Position numbers and translations under genes: made by a program. Of a DNA stretch of 64,000 nucleotides, positions 27,802 through 38,381 are shown in pieces (the first letter of the stretch is position 1; each line of letters opens with the position of its first letter). The notes below the pieces were generated by a model. That model saw only the letters and a program-made list of their open reading frames with translations, made no database searches and was not told where the DNA came from. Origin of the DNA: Actinomadura parmotrematis (GTDB lineage: Bacteria; Actinomycetota; Actinomycetes; Streptosporangiales; Streptosporangiaceae); assembly GCF_019458805.1 (NCBI RefSeq), contig NZ_JAIBOA010000009.1, positions 124,001 to 188,000 of the forward strand, written 5' to 3'.

Positions 27802-28662
27802 TCAGTCGGTGCCGAGGCGCGCGGTGACGAAGCGGTCCCGGTCGGTCAGGTCGCGGCGGTTGCGCACGTCCCGCCAGCCGTTCTCCTCGGCGAAGATCCA
27901 GTACACGCCGTTGCCCTGCAGATCGCTGTGCTCGACCGCGACGTACCCGCCGGGCCGCAGCAGCCGCCGGGCGGTGCGCTCGACCGCGCGGACGGCGTCC
28001 AGCCCGTCGTCGCCGCCGCCCCACAGCGCCGCCGCCGGGTCGTGGTCGCGGACGTCGCGCGGGACGTGCTCCCACTCGCTCATCGGGATGTAGGGCGGGT
28101 TGGACACCACCAGGTCGACCTGGCCGTCCAGCTCGGGCAGCGCGGACGCGAGGTCGGCCAGGTGCAGCCGCACCTGGCCGCGCTCGTCGAGGTCCTCGAT
28201 GTTGCGGGCGGCGCGGGCGTGCGCGCCGGGGTCCTTCTCGACGGCGTGCACGCGCGCGCTCGGCGCCTCCTGCGCGATCGACAGCGCGATCGCGGCGGAG
28301 CCGGTGCCGAGGTCGGCGACGAGCGGCTCGCGCACGTCCATGCCGTGCAGCGTCTCCAGCGCCCAGCCGACCATCACCTCGGTCTCGGGCCGGGGCACGA
28401 ACACCCCGGGCCCGACCTTCAGCTCCAGGTAGCGGAAGAACGCGCGGCCGGTGATGTGCTGCAGCGGCTCGCCCGCCTCGCGGCGCGCCACGTACTCCCA
28501 GAAGCGGGCGTCGAACGCGGCGTCGGGCACCTTGTGCAGCTCGGAGCGGCTCACGCCGTGCACGGCCGCGGCGAGCTCCTCGGCGTCGGCGCGGGGGGAG
28601 GGGGCACCGGCCTCGGCGAACCGCGCGGTGGCCCTGGCGACCTCGTCCAGCAGCAGGTTCAT
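27802..28662 (-). CDS. prmC: Release-factor glutamine N5-methyltransferase
   Basis: A 286-residue protein that methylates the GGQ glutamine of RF1 and RF2. It has an N-terminal helical release-factor-binding domain (1–80), the SAM motif [16 protein letters not shown] and the catalytic NPPY motif (Asn188 in VVSNPPYIP). Its ATG overlaps the prfA stop by 4 nt, the usual coupling of the enzyme with its substrate gene. Confidence 0.96.
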   Translation of the reverse strand: MNLLLDEVARATARFAEAGAPSPRADAEELAAAVHGVSRSELHKVPDAAFDARFWEYVARREAGEPLQHITGRAFFRYLELKVGPGVFVPRPETEVMVGWALETLHGMDVREPLVADLGTGSAAIALSIAQEAPSARVHAVEKDPGAHARAARNIEDLDERGQVRLHLADLASALPELDGQVDLVVSNPPYIPMSEWEHVPRDVRDHDPAAALWGGGDDGLDAVRAVERTARRLLRPGGYVAVEHSDLQGNGVYWIFAEENGWRDVRNRRDLTDRDRFVTARLGTD

Positions 28663-29723
28663 GATCCTTGGGCTTCGGCCAGTCGGCGTTGCAGGTCGGC
28701 GTCCACCAGGGCCTGGGTGACGTTGTGCAGGTCACCGTCCAGGACGTGGTCCAGGTTGTAGGCCTTGTAGCCCACCCGGTGGTCGCTGATCCGGTTCTCC
28801 GGATAGTTGTAGGTGCGCACCCGCTCGGACCGGTCGACGGTCCGGACCTGGCTCTTGCGCTCGGCGGACGCGGCCGCGTCCGCCTCCTCCTGCGCGATCG
28901 CCAGCAGCCGGGAGCGCAGGATGCGGAGGGCCTGCTCCTTGTTCTGGAGCTGGCTCTTCTCGTTCTGGCAGGACACCACCACGCCGGTCGGGACGTGGGT
29001 GATGCGCACCGCCGAGTCGGTCGTGTTGACGCTCTGCCCGCCCGGCCCCGACGACCGGTACACGTCGATGCGCAGGTCGTTCGGATCGATCTGGACGTCG
29101 ACGTCCTCGGCCTCGGGGGTGACCAGGACGCCGACCGCGCTCGTGTGGATGCGGCCCTGCGACTCGGTCGCCGGCACCCGCTGCACGCGGTGCACGCCGC
29201 CCTCGAACTTCAGCCGCGTCCAGACGCCCTCCTCCTGGCCGCCCTTGGCCTTCACCGCGACGGTGACGTCCTTGTAGCCGCCGAGGTCGCTCGGGTGCGA
29301 GTCGATGATCTCGGTCTTCCAGCCCTCGCGCTCGGCGTAGCGCAGGTACATCCGGAGCAGGTCCCCGGCGAACAGGGCGGACTCCTCGCCGCCCTCGCCC
29401 GCCTTGATCTCCAGGATGGTGTCCTTGTCGTCGCTCGGGTCGCGGGGCACCAGCAGGTGTCTCAGCCGCTCCTCGAGCTCGCCCTTGCGCTTCTCCAGGT
29501 CGGCGGCCTCGGCGGCGAACGCCTCGTCCTCGCCGGCGAGCTCGCGGGCGGCGGCCAGGTCGTCCTCGGTGGCGCCGAGCTCGCGGTAGGCCTCGACGAT
29601 CGGCCGCAGCTGCGCGTAGCGCCTGCCGAGCCGGCGGGCGAGCGCCTGGTCGGCGTGCACGGCGGGGTCGCCGAGGCGCCCCTCGATGTCGGCGTATTCG
29701 CTGATGAGCTCGTCGAGATTCAC
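28659..29723 (-). CDS. prfA: Peptide chain release factor 1
   Basis: A 354-residue class I release factor. The tripeptide codon-recognition element is PAT in [14 protein letters not shown], which marks RF1 (UAA/UAG), and the catalytic loop GGQ lies near residue 230 in [14 protein letters not shown]. Length is normal. It is followed by prmC and then sua5. Confidence 0.97.
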   Translation of the reverse strand: MNLDELISEYADIEGRLGDPAVHADQALARRLGRRYAQLRPIVEAYRELGATEDDLAAARELAGEDEAFAAEAADLEKRKGELEERLRHLLVPRDPSDDKDTILEIKAGEGGEESALFAGDLLRMYLRYAEREGWKTEIIDSHPSDLGGYKDVTVAVKAKGGQEEGVWTRLKFEGGVHRVQRVPATESQGRIHTSAVGVLVTPEAEDVDVQIDPNDLRIDVYRSSGPGGQSVNTTDSAVRITHVPTGVVVSCQNEKSQLQNKEQALRILRSRLLAIAQEEADAAASAERKSQVRTVDRSERVRTYNYPENRISDHRVGYKAYNLDHVLDGDLHNVTQALVDADLQRRLAEAQGS

Positions 29724-29766
29724 GGTGTGCGTCCTGGCCCGTCGTGGCCTAGCGGCCTACCTCTGA

Positions 29767-29796
29767 ACGGCCCGGGGACCGAACGCCCCGGGCCGT
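29767..29796 (-). terminator. Hairpin between rpmE and prfA
   Basis: ACGGCCCGGGG (29767–29777) pairs with CCCCGGGCCGT (29786–29796) across an 8-nt loop, 27 nt downstream of the rpmE stop. It probably attenuates rpmE mRNA before prfA. Confidence 0.65.
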
Positions 29797-29822
29797 CCCT
29801 GTCGCTGCGTGGGTGCGGCGGG

Positions 29823-30032
29823 CTACTTCTTCTTGCCGAAGCGCTGCTCGAAGCGCGCGACGCGGCCGCCGGTGTCCAGGATCTTCTGCTTGCCCGTGTA
29901 GAACGGGTGGCAGTTGGAGCAGACGTCGGCGTGGATCACGCCGTTCTCGGCGGTGCTGCGGGTCTCGAAGGTGCTGCCGCAGGTGCAGGTCACCGTGGTG
30001 ACCTCGTACTTCGGGTGGATGTCGGCCTTCAT
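29823..30032 (-). CDS. rpmE: 50S ribosomal protein L31, zinc-binding type
   Basis: A 69-residue protein starting [10 protein letters not shown]. The four zinc-ligand positions are present, Cys16, Cys18, Cys38 and Cys41, so this is the C+ type A form that Zur-controlled C- paralogues replace under zinc limitation. The basic tail FGKKK is typical. An AGGAG-like ribosome-binding site precedes the ATG at 30032. The 157-nt gap upstream contains no clear gene. Confidence 0.97.
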   Translation of the reverse strand: MKADIHPKYEVTTVTCTCGSTFETRSTAENGVIHADVCSNCHPFYTGKQKILDTGGRVARFEQRFGKKK

Positions 30033-30189
30033 GGGTGTTTCTCCTCGCTCGGGGCGGTCGCCGGGCGCTCCCGCTCGCACGGCGGCGCCGTGGAGGATGG
30101 GGGAGGCGTGAACCGGTACCGCAGCGGTTGCACACCAAGTGTGCCAGATACCCGAACGTGCCGAGGTCATCGGGCATTCCCGGGCGGCC

Positions 30190-30837
30190 TCAGCGGTGGC
30201 CCAGATACGCCAGGACGGCCATGACCCGGCGGTGCGCGCCCTCGCCGGGCTGCAGCCCGAGCTTGAGGAAGATGCCGGAGATGTGCTTCTCCACCGCCCC
30301 GTCGGTGACGACGAGCCGCTCGGCGATCGCGCCGTTCGTGAGGCCCTGCGCCATCAGCCCGAGCACCTCGCGCTCGCGCGGGGTGAGCTCGCCGAGCGGG
30401 TCGCCGCCGCGGCGCCGGCCGAGCAGCTGCCCGATCACCTCGGCGTCGATGACGGTGCCGCCGGCGGCGATGCGGCGGACCGCGTCGATGAACTCGGCGA
30501 CGTCGGCGACGCGCTCCTTCAGCAGGTAGCCGACGCCCTCGGCGCCGCCGCCGATGAGGTCGGTGGCGTACCGCTCCTCCACGTACTGCGACAGCACCAG
30601 GATCGGCATGCCGGGGTTCTCCTCGCGGACCCGCAGCGCCGCGCGCAGCCCCTCGTCGGTGAACGACGGCGGCATCCGCACGTCCACGATGGCGAGGTCG
30701 GGCCGGTGCTCGGCGACGGCGCCGGGCAGCGCGGGGCCGTCCCCGACGGTGGCGGCGGTCTCGATGCCGGCGTCGGCGAGCAGCCGGACGAGGCCCTCGC
30801 GCAGCAGCACCGAGTCCTCGGCGATCACGACCCGCAT
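30190..30837 (-). CDS. NarL/LuxR-type response regulator
   Basis: A 215-residue protein: receiver with acidic pair AED (6–8) and phospho-acceptor Asp52 in [17 protein letters not shown], the PPSFTDEG insertion being typical of the LnrK/YxjL-like subgroup; then a LuxR helix-turn-helix ([21 protein letters not shown] ... [14 protein letters not shown], quoted in parts). It lies 34 nt downstream of its sensor kinase. The palindrome shared with the DUF4097 gene lies upstream of this operon and may be its autoregulatory site. Confidence 0.92.
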   Translation of the reverse strand: MRVVIAEDSVLLREGLVRLLADAGIETAATVGDGPALPGAVAEHRPDLAIVDVRMPPSFTDEGLRAALRVREENPGMPILVLSQYVEERYATDLIGGGAEGVGYLLKERVADVAEFIDAVRRIAAGGTVIDAEVIGQLLGRRRGGDPLGELTPREREVLGLMAQGLTNGAIAERLVVTDGAVEKHISGIFLKLGLQPGEGAHRRVMAVLAYLGHR

Positions 30838-30871
30838 GATCCCAGTATGGCGGTTCCGGACGGTCCCGCTA

Positions 30872-32200
30872 TCACCAGCTGCACGGGAGGTCGGCGCGGA
30901 CGATCGTCGGGCCGCCGGGCGGGCTGTCCACGATGACGATCCCGTCGATGGTGGCGGCCCGGTCGGCGAGGCCGGCGAGGCCGCCGCCGGGGCTCGCGGC
31001 GGCGCCGCCCACCCCGTTGTCGACGATCTCCACAACGATCCAGGGGCCGTCCTGGAACGCCCGCACGGACGCGCTGGTGGCGCGCGCGTACTTGGCGACG
31101 TTGGCGAGGGCCTCGGCGACGATGAAGTAGGCGATGCTCTCGACGGCGGCGGGCGGCCGGTCGGGCAGGTCCACGGCCACCTCGACGGGCACCGGCGCGC
31201 GGGCGGCGAGGCCCGACAGCGCCGGGTCCAGGCCGCGGTCGGTGAGGATCGCCGGGTAGATGCCGCGGGCCAGGTCGCGCAGCTCGGTGATCGCCTCCTT
31301 GGTGCCGGCGTGCGCCTGCTCGATCAGCGCGCGGGCGCCCTCGGGGTCGTCGTCGAGCTTGGCGCGGGCCCGCCCGATGTCCATGGCGACCGCGAGGAGC
31401 CGCTGCTGCGCGCCGTCGTGCAGGTCGCGCTCGATGCGGCGCCGCTCGAACTCGACGGCGTCCACGCCGCGGGCCCGGCTCGCCTGGAGGTGCGCCGTCC
31501 GCTCGCGCAGCTCGCGGTTCTCGGCCTGCGCCCGGCTCGTCCCGAGCAGCAGCCGCGCGTACAGGGCGTGCGCGGCGGCGAGCGACCGCGTCAGGTACAG
31601 CGCCCCGAGCAGCAGGAACAGCCCGACGACCGTCCCCGGCAGCGCGGTCAGCGGGTCGGCGGCCCACACCGACCCGAACCAGAAGTCGACCTCGACGCCG
31701 CCCCGCACGCCCGCGATCAGCGGCAGCCCGAGGAACGTCCCGGTGACGCCCCACGCCGCCACCATCGCGACGAGCTCGGCCATCGCGAGCGGGAGGAGCA
31801 GCAGCAGGTACAGCAGGTCCTTCCAGGTGGCGGGGTCGGCGCCCATCACCCGCAGCTTACGGAACGGGTTCCGGCCCGGCGGCAGCGCCCGGTAGGGGCT
31901 CGGGACGTCCACCCCGAACGCCAGCCCGATCATGCGGCGCTCCAGGACGGCGGCGAGCCGCCAGCCGACCATCATCAGCGCGAGCAGCGGGATGCCGATC
32001 CACACGATGACGGTCGCGGCCGAGAACGCCACGCCGACGACGAGGGCGACGAAGCACGCGAACCCGTAGGGCGCGTGCACGGCCATGAACAGCGCCGACC
32101 GCCACGTCGCCGCCGACCGCACCATCGGCAGCGGCCGCCACGACCCCCGCAGCACCGACCCCCGCAGGGACCGGCCCCGCCGCCCGACCACCTCGCCCAC
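30872..32200 (-). CDS. Sensor histidine kinase with membrane sensor domain
   Basis: A 442-residue protein. An N-terminal membrane sensor region (about 35–215, four or more helices) of the type found in actinomycete NarL-partner kinases is followed by HisKA_3 with RRRIERDLHDGAQQRL (His261) and a HATPase ending in a GGGLAGLADRA G-box. The start is a GTG at 32200 with GGGAGG upstream and a TAGGCT -10 at about 32220. Such kinases often respond to membrane-active antibiotics; the ligand here is unknown. Confidence 0.92.
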   Translation of the reverse strand: MGEVVGRRGRSLRGSVLRGSWRPLPMVRSAATWRSALFMAVHAPYGFACFVALVVGVAFSAATVIVWIGIPLLALMMVGWRLAAVLERRMIGLAFGVDVPSPYRALPPGRNPFRKLRVMGADPATWKDLLYLLLLLPLAMAELVAMVAAWGVTGTFLGLPLIAGVRGGVEVDFWFGSVWAADPLTALPGTVVGLFLLLGALYLTRSLAAAHALYARLLLGTSRAQAENRELRERTAHLQASRARGVDAVEFERRRIERDLHDGAQQRLLAVAMDIGRARAKLDDDPEGARALIEQAHAGTKEAITELRDLARGIYPAILTDRGLDPALSGLAARAPVPVEVAVDLPDRPPAAVESIAYFIVAEALANVAKYARATSASVRAFQDGPWIVVEIVDNGVGGAAASPGGGLAGLADRAATIDGIVIVDSPPGGPTIVRADLPCSW

Positions 32201-32285
32201 GCCTGCCTCCCGGACCGTCTCAGCCTACGTCCCCACCCTGCCGCCCCCGGCGCCCGCCCGCCATGCGGCCCCCCGCCCGCCCCCA

Positions 32286-32303
32286 GGTGGGGCTAGCCCC
32301 ACC
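32286..32303. promoter_or_regulatory. 18-nt palindrome identical to the core at 5679–5696
   Basis: GGTGGGGCTAGCCCCACC, a perfect dyad centred at 32294/32295, lies 86 nt upstream of the sensor kinase GTG and is identical to the centre of the palindrome before the DUF4097 lipoprotein gene. Two exact copies of an 18-nt dyad, each upstream of an envelope-related gene, suggest one regulator, most simply the response regulator encoded here. Confidence 0.55.
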
Positions 32304-32312
32304 GTCCCCGCC

Positions 32313-32424
32313 GCAGGTGACCCCCCAGTCACCTCCCGTTGAGATGCGGCGTGTTGGCCTGCGGGAGCGCTCCCACAGGCCAACACGCCGCATCTCGACT
32401 TGCTGTGACCGGGGGGTCACCTGC
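32313..32424. repeat. 112-nt loopless inverted repeat
   Basis: A symmetrical dyad centred at 32368/32369. Outer arms 32313–32326 and 32411–32424 match perfectly over 14 nt (GCAGGTGACCCCCC); inner arms 32341–32361 and 32376–32396 match perfectly over 21 nt; the centre GGGAGCGCTCCC is a perfect palindrome; only the spacers 32327–32340 and 32397–32410 diverge (8 of 14 match). It lies between the rho terminator and the sensor kinase promoter. It is not a normal terminator, being too long, loopless and without a T-tract. Confidence 0.75.
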
Positions 32425-32452
32425 CGGCGGGAGGACGCGGCGGGGCGGAAAC

Positions 32453-32498
32453 GGCGCGGCCCCCGGCCCGGACGGAGGTCCGGGCCGGGGGCCGCGCC
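32453..32498 (-). terminator. Strong terminator after rho
   Basis: A 21-bp perfect G/C stem (32453–32473 with 32478–32498) with loop GGAG begins 19 nt after the rho stop on the minus strand. Confidence 0.7.
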
Positions 32499-32517
32499 GC
32501 GTGCGGGCGCCTGCGCT

Positions 32518-34545
32518 CTAGCGGTCGTCGGAGACCGTGGTCTTCTGGACCTGCATCAGGAACTCGGCGTTGGACTTGGTCTCCTTCATCTTCTCGATGA
32601 GGAGCTCCAGCGCCTGCTGGGTGTCCAGGGCGTGCAGGACGCGGCGGAGCTGCCAGACGACGCGCAGCTCCTCGGGCGCCATGAGGATCTCCTCCTTGCG
32701 GGTGGAGGACTGGTCGACGTCCACCGCCGGGAAGATCCGCTTATCGGCCAGGGAGCGGTTCAGCTTGAGCTCCATGTTGCCGGTGCCCTTGAACTCCTCG
32801 AAGATGACCTCGTCCATGCGGGACCCGGTCTCCACCAGCGCGGTGGCGAGGATGGTCAGCGAGCCGCCGTTCTCGATGTTGCGGGCGGCGCCGAAGAACC
32901 GCTTCGGCGGGTACAGCGCCGTCGAGTCGACACCGCCGGACAGGATGCGCCCGGACGCCGGCGCCGCCAGGTTGTAGGCGCGGCCGAGGCGGGTGATCGA
33001 GTCGAGCAGCACGACGACGTCGTGGCCGAGCTCCACCAGCCGCTTGGCGCGCTCGATGGCGAGCTCGGCGACGGTGGTGTGGTCCTCGGCGGGCCGGTCA
33101 AAGGTCGAGTGGATGACCTCGCCCTTCACCGTCCGCTGCATGTCGGTGACCTCTTCCGGACGCTCGTCCACCAGGACGACCATCAGGTGGCACTCCGGGT
33201 TGTTCTTGGTGATCGCGTTGGCGATCGACTGGAGCACCATCGTCTTACCGGCCTTCGGCGGCGACACGATGAGGCCGCGCTGGCCCTTGCCGATCGGCGA
33301 CACCAGGTCGATGATCCGCGTGGTCAGCACGGTCGCGTCGGTCTCCAGCCGCAGCCGCTCCTGCGGGTACAGCGGGGTGAGCTTGGAGAAGTCGACGCGG
33401 CCCTTGGCCTGCTCGGGCTCCATGCCGTTGACGGTGTCGAGCCGCACGAGGGCGTTGAACTTCTCGCGGCGCTCGCCGTCGCGGGCCTGGCGGACCGCGC
33501 CGGTGATGACGTCGCCCTTGCGCAGGCCGTTCTTGCGGACCTGGGCGAGCGAGACGTACACGTCGTTCGGGCCGGGCAGGTAGCCGGTGGTCCGCACGAA
33601 CGCGTAGTTGTCCAGGATGTCCAGGATGCCGGCGACCGGGATGAGGACGTCGTCCTCGCTGATCACGGGCTCCTCGTAGCGCTCGCGGCCGCCGCGCCCG
33701 CGGTTGCGCTCGCGGAACCGGCGCCCGCGCCGGCCGCCGCGGCCCTCGTCGTCGTCGGGGCCGCCCTGGTTGCCGCCGCCGCCCTGGCCGCCGCCGGAGT
33801 TGTTCTGGCCGCGCTGGCGGTCGCCGCGGTCGTTGCGGTCGCTGTTGCGGCCGCCGCCGTCGCGGTCGCTGTTGCGGCCGCCCTCGCCGCTGTTGCGGTC
33901 GTTGCCGCCGCGCTCGCTGTTGTTGCGGTCGCGGCCGCCGCGGCTGCGCTGGCGCCCGCCCTCGCGGCCGCCCTCGCCGCGCTCGCGCCCGCCCTGGCCC
34001 TCGCCGTCGCCCTCGGAGCGGCCGCCCTTCTCGGACTGGCGGCGGCCCTCACCACGGGCCTCACCCTTGTCCGAGCGCTCGGAACGGTCGGAACGGTCGG
34101 CGCGGTCCTGGCGCTCGCCGCGCTCCGGACGCTCCGCGCGCTCGGCCTTGGCCTCGTTCCTGGTCTCGGCCTTGGCCTCGTTCTTGGCGCCTTCGTCCGC
34201 GAGCGTGGTCTGGCCCTCCGCGTTGTCGCGCTTGGCGGCGGCGCGCGCGCGCCGCGGACGCTCGGTCTTGCCCGCCTCAGCGGCTCCCTGCTCGGCCCCC
34301 GCGGACGCCGCCGGGGCGGCCTGCCCCTGGCCGCCGCCCTGCTTCTCCTGGATGGCGGCGATGAGCTGGCTCTTGCGCATCCCGGTCGTGCCGGTGATGC
34401 CGAGGTTGGAGGCGAGCGCCTTCAGCTCGGGGAGCAGCATGGCCGACAGGCCCGTGCCGGCGCGGCGGCGGCGGGGGGCGGCCTCGGCGCCGGCGCCCGG
34501 CTCGGCCGACGAGGCGTCCGTAAGGAGTTCGCTGGATTCGCTCAC
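32518..34545 (-). CDS. rho: Transcription termination factor Rho, long actinobacterial form
   Basis: A 675-residue hexameric RNA translocase that ends transcription. It has the N-terminal Rho_N helices (LSAMLLPELKALASNLGIT), a long hydrophilic insertion (about 70–290) of Gly/Arg/Asn/Asp/Ser repeats, the cold-shock-like RNA-binding domain (from about 290, ISEDDVLIPVAGILDILDNY), and the ATPase core with P-loop PPKAGKT (Lys434), VVLLDSITRLGRAYN and the Q/R-loops. The insertion, absent from E. coli Rho, is typical of Micrococcus, Streptomyces and mycobacteria and adds RNA binding. A long leader precedes it. Confidence 0.97.
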   Translation of the reverse strand: MSESSELLTDASSAEPGAGAEAAPRRRRAGTGLSAMLLPELKALASNLGITGTTGMRKSQLIAAIQEKQGGGQGQAAPAASAGAEQGAAEAGKTERPRRARAAAKRDNAEGQTTLADEGAKNEAKAETRNEAKAERAERPERGERQDRADRSDRSERSDKGEARGEGRRQSEKGGRSEGDGEGQGGRERGEGGREGGRQRSRGGRDRNNSERGGNDRNSGEGGRNSDRDGGGRNSDRNDRGDRQRGQNNSGGGQGGGGNQGGPDDDEGRGGRRGRRFRERNRGRGGRERYEEPVISEDDVLIPVAGILDILDNYAFVRTTGYLPGPNDVYVSLAQVRKNGLRKGDVITGAVRQARDGERREKFNALVRLDTVNGMEPEQAKGRVDFSKLTPLYPQERLRLETDATVLTTRIIDLVSPIGKGQRGLIVSPPKAGKTMVLQSIANAITKNNPECHLMVVLVDERPEEVTDMQRTVKGEVIHSTFDRPAEDHTTVAELAIERAKRLVELGHDVVVLLDSITRLGRAYNLAAPASGRILSGGVDSTALYPPKRFFGAARNIENGGSLTILATALVETGSRMDEVIFEEFKGTGNMELKLNRSLADKRIFPAVDVDQSSTRKEEILMAPEELRVVWQLRRVLHALDTQQALELLIEKMKETKSNAEFLMQVQKTTVSDDR

Positions 34546-34906
34546 TAAGGGTCCTTCCCAGGGAGCGGGCGTTGGCCGGCGATCGGCCAGTCAACCCGGT
34601 AGTGCGGCCCGGCGGGGGCGCCGAGTCGGGCTGCGCGGACCGCGACGGGTCCGCGATGTGCTGTTGCTGGGTGCAGCCGGAGAGCTGCTGGGCGCAGCCA
34701 GATGACGGTCGGAGCGCGCGGCCCGCTCGTACCCCAAGAACCGCCACGTCCGAAGTTTCGGTGGAATACCGGACATCGGGATGTCTCGGTCTCGGGAAGC
34801 CTGGTACGCGGGACCGCCACGGCCGAAGGGCCGGACAGGTGACGCGCGGCTGACGAGCACTCGGCCCCGATCGGGGCATCTGGTGCGGCATTCAGCCTAA
34901 CATCAC
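34546..34906 (-). promoter_or_regulatory. Long 5' leader and promoter of rho
   Basis: On the minus strand a TAGGCT -10 lies at 34894–34899, giving a leader of about 340 nt before the rho ATG at 34545. The leader contains small inverted repeats such as the palindrome around 34864–34877. Rho is autogenously attenuated in its leader in well-studied bacteria, so the same is likely here. No gene is seen in 34546–35006. Confidence 0.45.
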
Positions 34907-35006
34907 CAGGGCGCACTGCTATTCCCCAGAGGTCGATGTGTTCGCTTTTTACTGGCCGGCCGATCGCACCGGCCAGCGGTGGGGCACCGCCGTCCGGCCT
35001 GCGGGG

Positions 35007-35957
35007 TCATCCCCCGGCCGGCGCGCCCGGGCGGACGCGGGCGCCGTGGGGGGCGACCTCCAACGGGTGCTCGTGCCATCCGGTACCCACTTCCGCGCCG
35101 ATCGAATCGAGCCGTGACGCGGTTGTGAACGCGAGGACAGTGGGTCCGGCGCCGGAGATCACGGCGGGCACGCCCGCGGCGCGGAGCCGCGCGACGAGGT
35201 CCGCGGACGCCGGCATGGCGGGCGCCCGGTAGTCCTGGTGCAGGCGGTCTTCGGTGGCGTCGAGCAGCACGTCGGCGGGCAGTCCCCCGGTGAGCGCGGC
35301 GACGAGCAGCGCGGCGCGGGCGGCGTTGGCGGCGGCGTCGCGGTGCGGGACGGCGTCGGGCAGCAGCCCGCGGGCCTGCTCGGTGGCGAGCCGCTGGTCC
35401 GGGACGAACGCCACGACGCCGCCCTTGATCTGCGGGTCGAGCCGGACGAGCCGCGCCCCGGCCGCGCCCGTCCAGGCGATCGTGAGACCGCCCGCCAGGC
35501 ACGGCGCGACGTTGTCGGGGTGCCCCTCGATCTCGGTCGCGAGCCGCAGCGCGTCGTCGTCGCCGAACGACTCCCCCGCCGGGTGCAGGTGCCGGGCCGC
35601 GACGATGCCCGCCACGATCGCCGCCGACGACGAGCCGAGCCCGCGGCTGTGCGGGATCCGGTTGACGCAGCGCAGCCGGACGCCCGCCGCCCGCGCGGCG
35701 TACCGCGTCCCGGCGCGCGCGTCGATCGCCGCCAGCGTCCGGCGGACCACCTGGACGATCAGGTGCCGCTCGCCGCGGCCGGCGACCTCGGCGCCCTCGC
35801 CCTCGACCTCGATGGCGACGCCGGGCGCGGCGGCGACCTCGACGGTCACCTCGTCGTGCAGGTCCAGCGCGAGGCCGAGGCTGTCGAAGCCGGGGCCGAG
35901 GTTCGCGCTGGTGGCGGGGGTGCGGACGGTGACCGGAGCGGGTTGCCAGCCGGTCAC
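35007..35957 (-). CDS. thrB: Homoserine kinase
   Basis: A 316-residue GHMP kinase that makes O-phosphohomoserine for threonine synthesis. It has the N-terminal strand [17 protein letters not shown], the ATP-binding motif [13 protein letters not shown] (102–114) and the C-terminal [11 protein letters not shown] loop. Its start overlaps the thrC stop by 4 nt. It is the last gene of the lysA–hom–thrC–thrB operon. Confidence 0.95.
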   Translation of the reverse strand: MTGWQPAPVTVRTPATSANLGPGFDSLGLALDLHDEVTVEVAAAPGVAIEVEGEGAEVAGRGERHLIVQVVRRTLAAIDARAGTRYAARAAGVRLRCVNRIPHSRGLGSSSAAIVAGIVAARHLHPAGESFGDDDALRLATEIEGHPDNVAPCLAGGLTIAWTGAAGARLVRLDPQIKGGVVAFVPDQRLATEQARGLLPDAVPHRDAAANAARAALLVAALTGGLPADVLLDATEDRLHQDYRAPAMPASADLVARLRAAGVPAVISGAGPTVLAFTTASRLDSIGAEVGTGWHEHPLEVAPHGARVRPGAPAGG

Positions 35958-37021
35958 GCGAGGCCCAGCGCGGACGCGGCCTCGTGCGCGTCGACGCGCA
36001 CGGTCGTCGGGGCGGGCGCGCCGGAGATCGCCCAGTCGGGGTCCTTCAGGCCGTTGCCGGTGACCGTGCAGACGATCCGGGAGCCGCGCTCGACGCCGCC
36101 CTGCTCGACGGCCTGGAGCAGCCCGGCGACGCTCGCCGCCGACGCGGGCTCGACGAACACGCCCTCCTCGGCCGCGAGCAGCCGGTAGGCGGCGAGGATC
36201 TGCCGGTCGGTGACCGAGTCGATCGCGCCGCCCGACTCGTCGCGGGCGGCGATCGCCAGGTCCCAGGACGCGGGGTTGCCGATCCGGATCGCGGTCGCGA
36301 TCGTGCGCGGCTTCAGCACCGGCTCGCCCTTGACGAACGGGGCCGCGCCGGACGCCTGGAACCCCAGCATGCGCGGCGTCCGGGACGCGACGCCGTCCCG
36401 GGCGTACTCGGTGTAGCCCATCCAGTAGGCGGAGATGTTGCCGGCGTTGCCGACCGGCAGGCAGTGCACGTCGGGGGCGTCGCCGAGCGTGTCGACGATC
36501 TCGAACGCGGCGGTCTTCTGCCCCTGCAGCCGGTAGGCGTTCACCGAGTTGACCAGCGCGACCGGGTAGTCCACCGACAGCTTGCGGGCCAGTTCCAGGC
36601 AGTCGTCGAAGTTGCCGTCCACCTGGAGCAGCCGGGCGCCGTGCACGAGCGCCTGCGCCAGCTTCCCCATCGCGATCTTGCCCTGCGGGACCAGCACCGC
36701 GCAGGTCATCCCGGCGCGCACCGCGTACGCGGCGGCCGACGCCGAGGTGTTGCCGGTGGACGCGCAGATCACCGCCTTGGCGCCGTCCTCGGCGGCCTTG
36801 GAGATCGCCATGGTCATGCCGCGGTCCTTGAACGACCCGGTCGGGTTGGCGCCCTCCACCTTCAGGAGCACCTCGCAGCCGGTGAGCTGCGACACCCGCG
36901 GCGCCGGGACGAGCGGCGTGCCGCCCTCCAGCAGGGTGACCACCGGCGTCGTGGCCGACACCGGGAGGCGGTCGCGGTACTCGGAGATGAGGCCGCGCCA
37001 GGCACGGGCGGTCGGGTTCAC
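35954..37021 (-). CDS. thrC: Threonine synthase
   Basis: A 355-residue PLP enzyme converting O-phosphohomoserine to threonine. Lys65 in [12 protein letters not shown] holds the cofactor; [15 protein letters not shown] and [16 protein letters not shown] bind the phosphate. It is the short (class II-like, about 350 residues) form typical of actinobacteria. It follows hom by 61 nt and overlaps thrB. Confidence 0.96.
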   Translation of the reverse strand: MNPTARAWRGLISEYRDRLPVSATTPVVTLLEGGTPLVPAPRVSQLTGCEVLLKVEGANPTGSFKDRGMTMAISKAAEDGAKAVICASTGNTSASAAAYAVRAGMTCAVLVPQGKIAMGKLAQALVHGARLLQVDGNFDDCLELARKLSVDYPVALVNSVNAYRLQGQKTAAFEIVDTLGDAPDVHCLPVGNAGNISAYWMGYTEYARDGVASRTPRMLGFQASGAAPFVKGEPVLKPRTIATAIRIGNPASWDLAIAARDESGGAIDSVTDRQILAAYRLLAAEEGVFVEPASAASVAGLLQAVEQGGVERGSRIVCTVTGNGLKDPDWAISGAPAPTTVRVDAHEAASALGLA

Positions 37022-37082
37022 GTCGATCTCCTCGGATCGGATGACCTGCGGTGTTGCCGCAGAGTGTAGAGGGCGAAAGCGG

Positions 37083-38381
37083 TTATTCGTCGCCTTCGAC
37101 GCGCATGACGCTGGCCACCTCGCGGACGGTGCCGAGCTTGCGCAGCGTCTCCACGGTCGCGGCGAGCGCGGCGTCGGGCGCCCGGTGGGTGACCACGACG
37201 AGCTGGGCGTTCTCGCCGACGCCCTCCTGCCGCACCGCCCGGATCGACACGTCGTTGCGGGCGAACTCCTCGGCGACGGCCGCGAGGACGCCCGCCTGAT
37301 CGGCGACGTCGAGCTGGATGTAGTAGCGCGTCGTCGTGTCGCCCATGGGCAGCGCCGGCAGCTCGGCGTAGGTGACCTCCAGCGGGCCGGGGGTGCCGCC
37401 GCGCACGTTGCGGGCGACCGCGACGAGGTCGCCGAGCACCGCCGACGCCGTCGGGGCGCCGCCCGCGCCCGCGCCGTAGAACATCAGCGAGCCCGCCGAC
37501 TCGGCCTCCACGAACACCGCGTTGTAGGCCTCGCGGACGCTGGCCAGCGGGTGCGTCCGCGGGATCATCGCCGGGTGGACGCGGACCGACACCCCGCGCG
37601 ACCCGCCCGCGCCGTCGGGCACCCGCTCGCAGATGGCGAGCAGCTTCACGACGCTGTCCATCTCCTTGGCGCCCGCCACGTCGGCGGCGGTGACCTCGGT
37701 GATGCCCTCGCGGTGCACGTCGGCGGCGGTGACGGGGGTGTGGAACGCCAGCTGGGCGAGGATCGCGGCCTTGGCGGCGGCGTCGAACCCCTCGACGTCG
37801 GCGGTCGGGTCGGCCTCGGCGTACCCGAGCGCCTGCGCCTCCTCCAGCGCCTCGTTGAACCCGGCGCCGTGGGTGTCCATCTGGTCGAGGATGTAGTTGG
37901 TGGTGCCGTTGACGATCCCGAGGACCCGCTGCACGTGGTCGCCGACGAGCGACTCGCGCAGCGGGCGCAGCAGCGGGATCGCGCCGGCCACCGACGCCTC
38001 GTAGTACAGGTCGGCGTTGCACTCGCGGGCGGCGGCGAACAGCGTCGCCCCGTCCTCGGCGAGCAGCGCCTTGTTCGCCGTGATCACCGACTTGCCGGTC
38101 TTCATCGCGGCGAGCAGCAGCGACCGGGCGGGCTCGATGCCGCCGATCACCTCCACCACGATGTCCACGTCCGGCCGGGTGACCAGGGCCTCGGCGTCGG
38201 TGGTGAGCAGCGCCGGGTCGACGCCCTCGCGGACCCGGTCGGGGCGCCGCACGGCGATCCCGGCGAGCTCCAGCGGCGCCCCGACCCGGGCGGCGAGGTC
38301 GCCCGCGCGCTCGTTCAGCAGCCGGACGACCTCGGTGCCGACAACGCCGCACCCCAGCAGCGCCACCCGCAACGGTTTCAC
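37083..38381 (-). CDS. hom: Homoserine dehydrogenase
   Basis: A 432-residue protein: NAD(P)-binding fold with [11 protein letters not shown] (8–18), the catalytic domain with [14 protein letters not shown] and [19 protein letters not shown] (parts of the family signature), and a C-terminal ACT domain (about 350–425, [20 protein letters not shown]) for feedback inhibition by threonine. It overlaps the lysA stop by 4 nt. Confidence 0.96.
   Translation of the reverse strand: MKPLRVALLGCGVVGTEVVRLLNERAGDLAARVGAPLELAGIAVRRPDRVREGVDPALLTTDAEALVTRPDVDIVVEVIGGIEPARSLLLAAMKTGKSVITANKALLAEDGATLFAAARECNADLYYEASVAGAIPLLRPLRESLVGDHVQRVLGIVNGTTNYILDQMDTHGAGFNEALEEAQALGYAEADPTADVEGFDAAAKAAILAQLAFHTPVTAADVHREGITEVTAADVAGAKEMDSVVKLLAICERVPDGAGGSRGVSVRVHPAMIPRTHPLASVREAYNAVFVEAESAGSLMFYGAGAGGAPTASAVLGDLVAVARNVRGGTPGPLEVTYAELPALPMGDTTTRYYIQLDVADQAGVLAAVAEEFARNDVSIRAVRQEGVGENAQLVVVTHRAPDAALAATVETLRKLGTVREVASVMRVEGDE

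Noticed and set aside
33663..34064. Ala/Thr-rich minus-strand frame within rho
   Set aside because: It is another frame of the repetitive Gly/Arg/Asn insertion of rho and not a gene.
34952..34976. CTGGCCGG...CCGGCCAG hairpin as terminator of the thr operon
   Set aside because: On the minus strand it is followed by an A-tract, not a T-tract, so it is not an intrinsic terminator for thrB.
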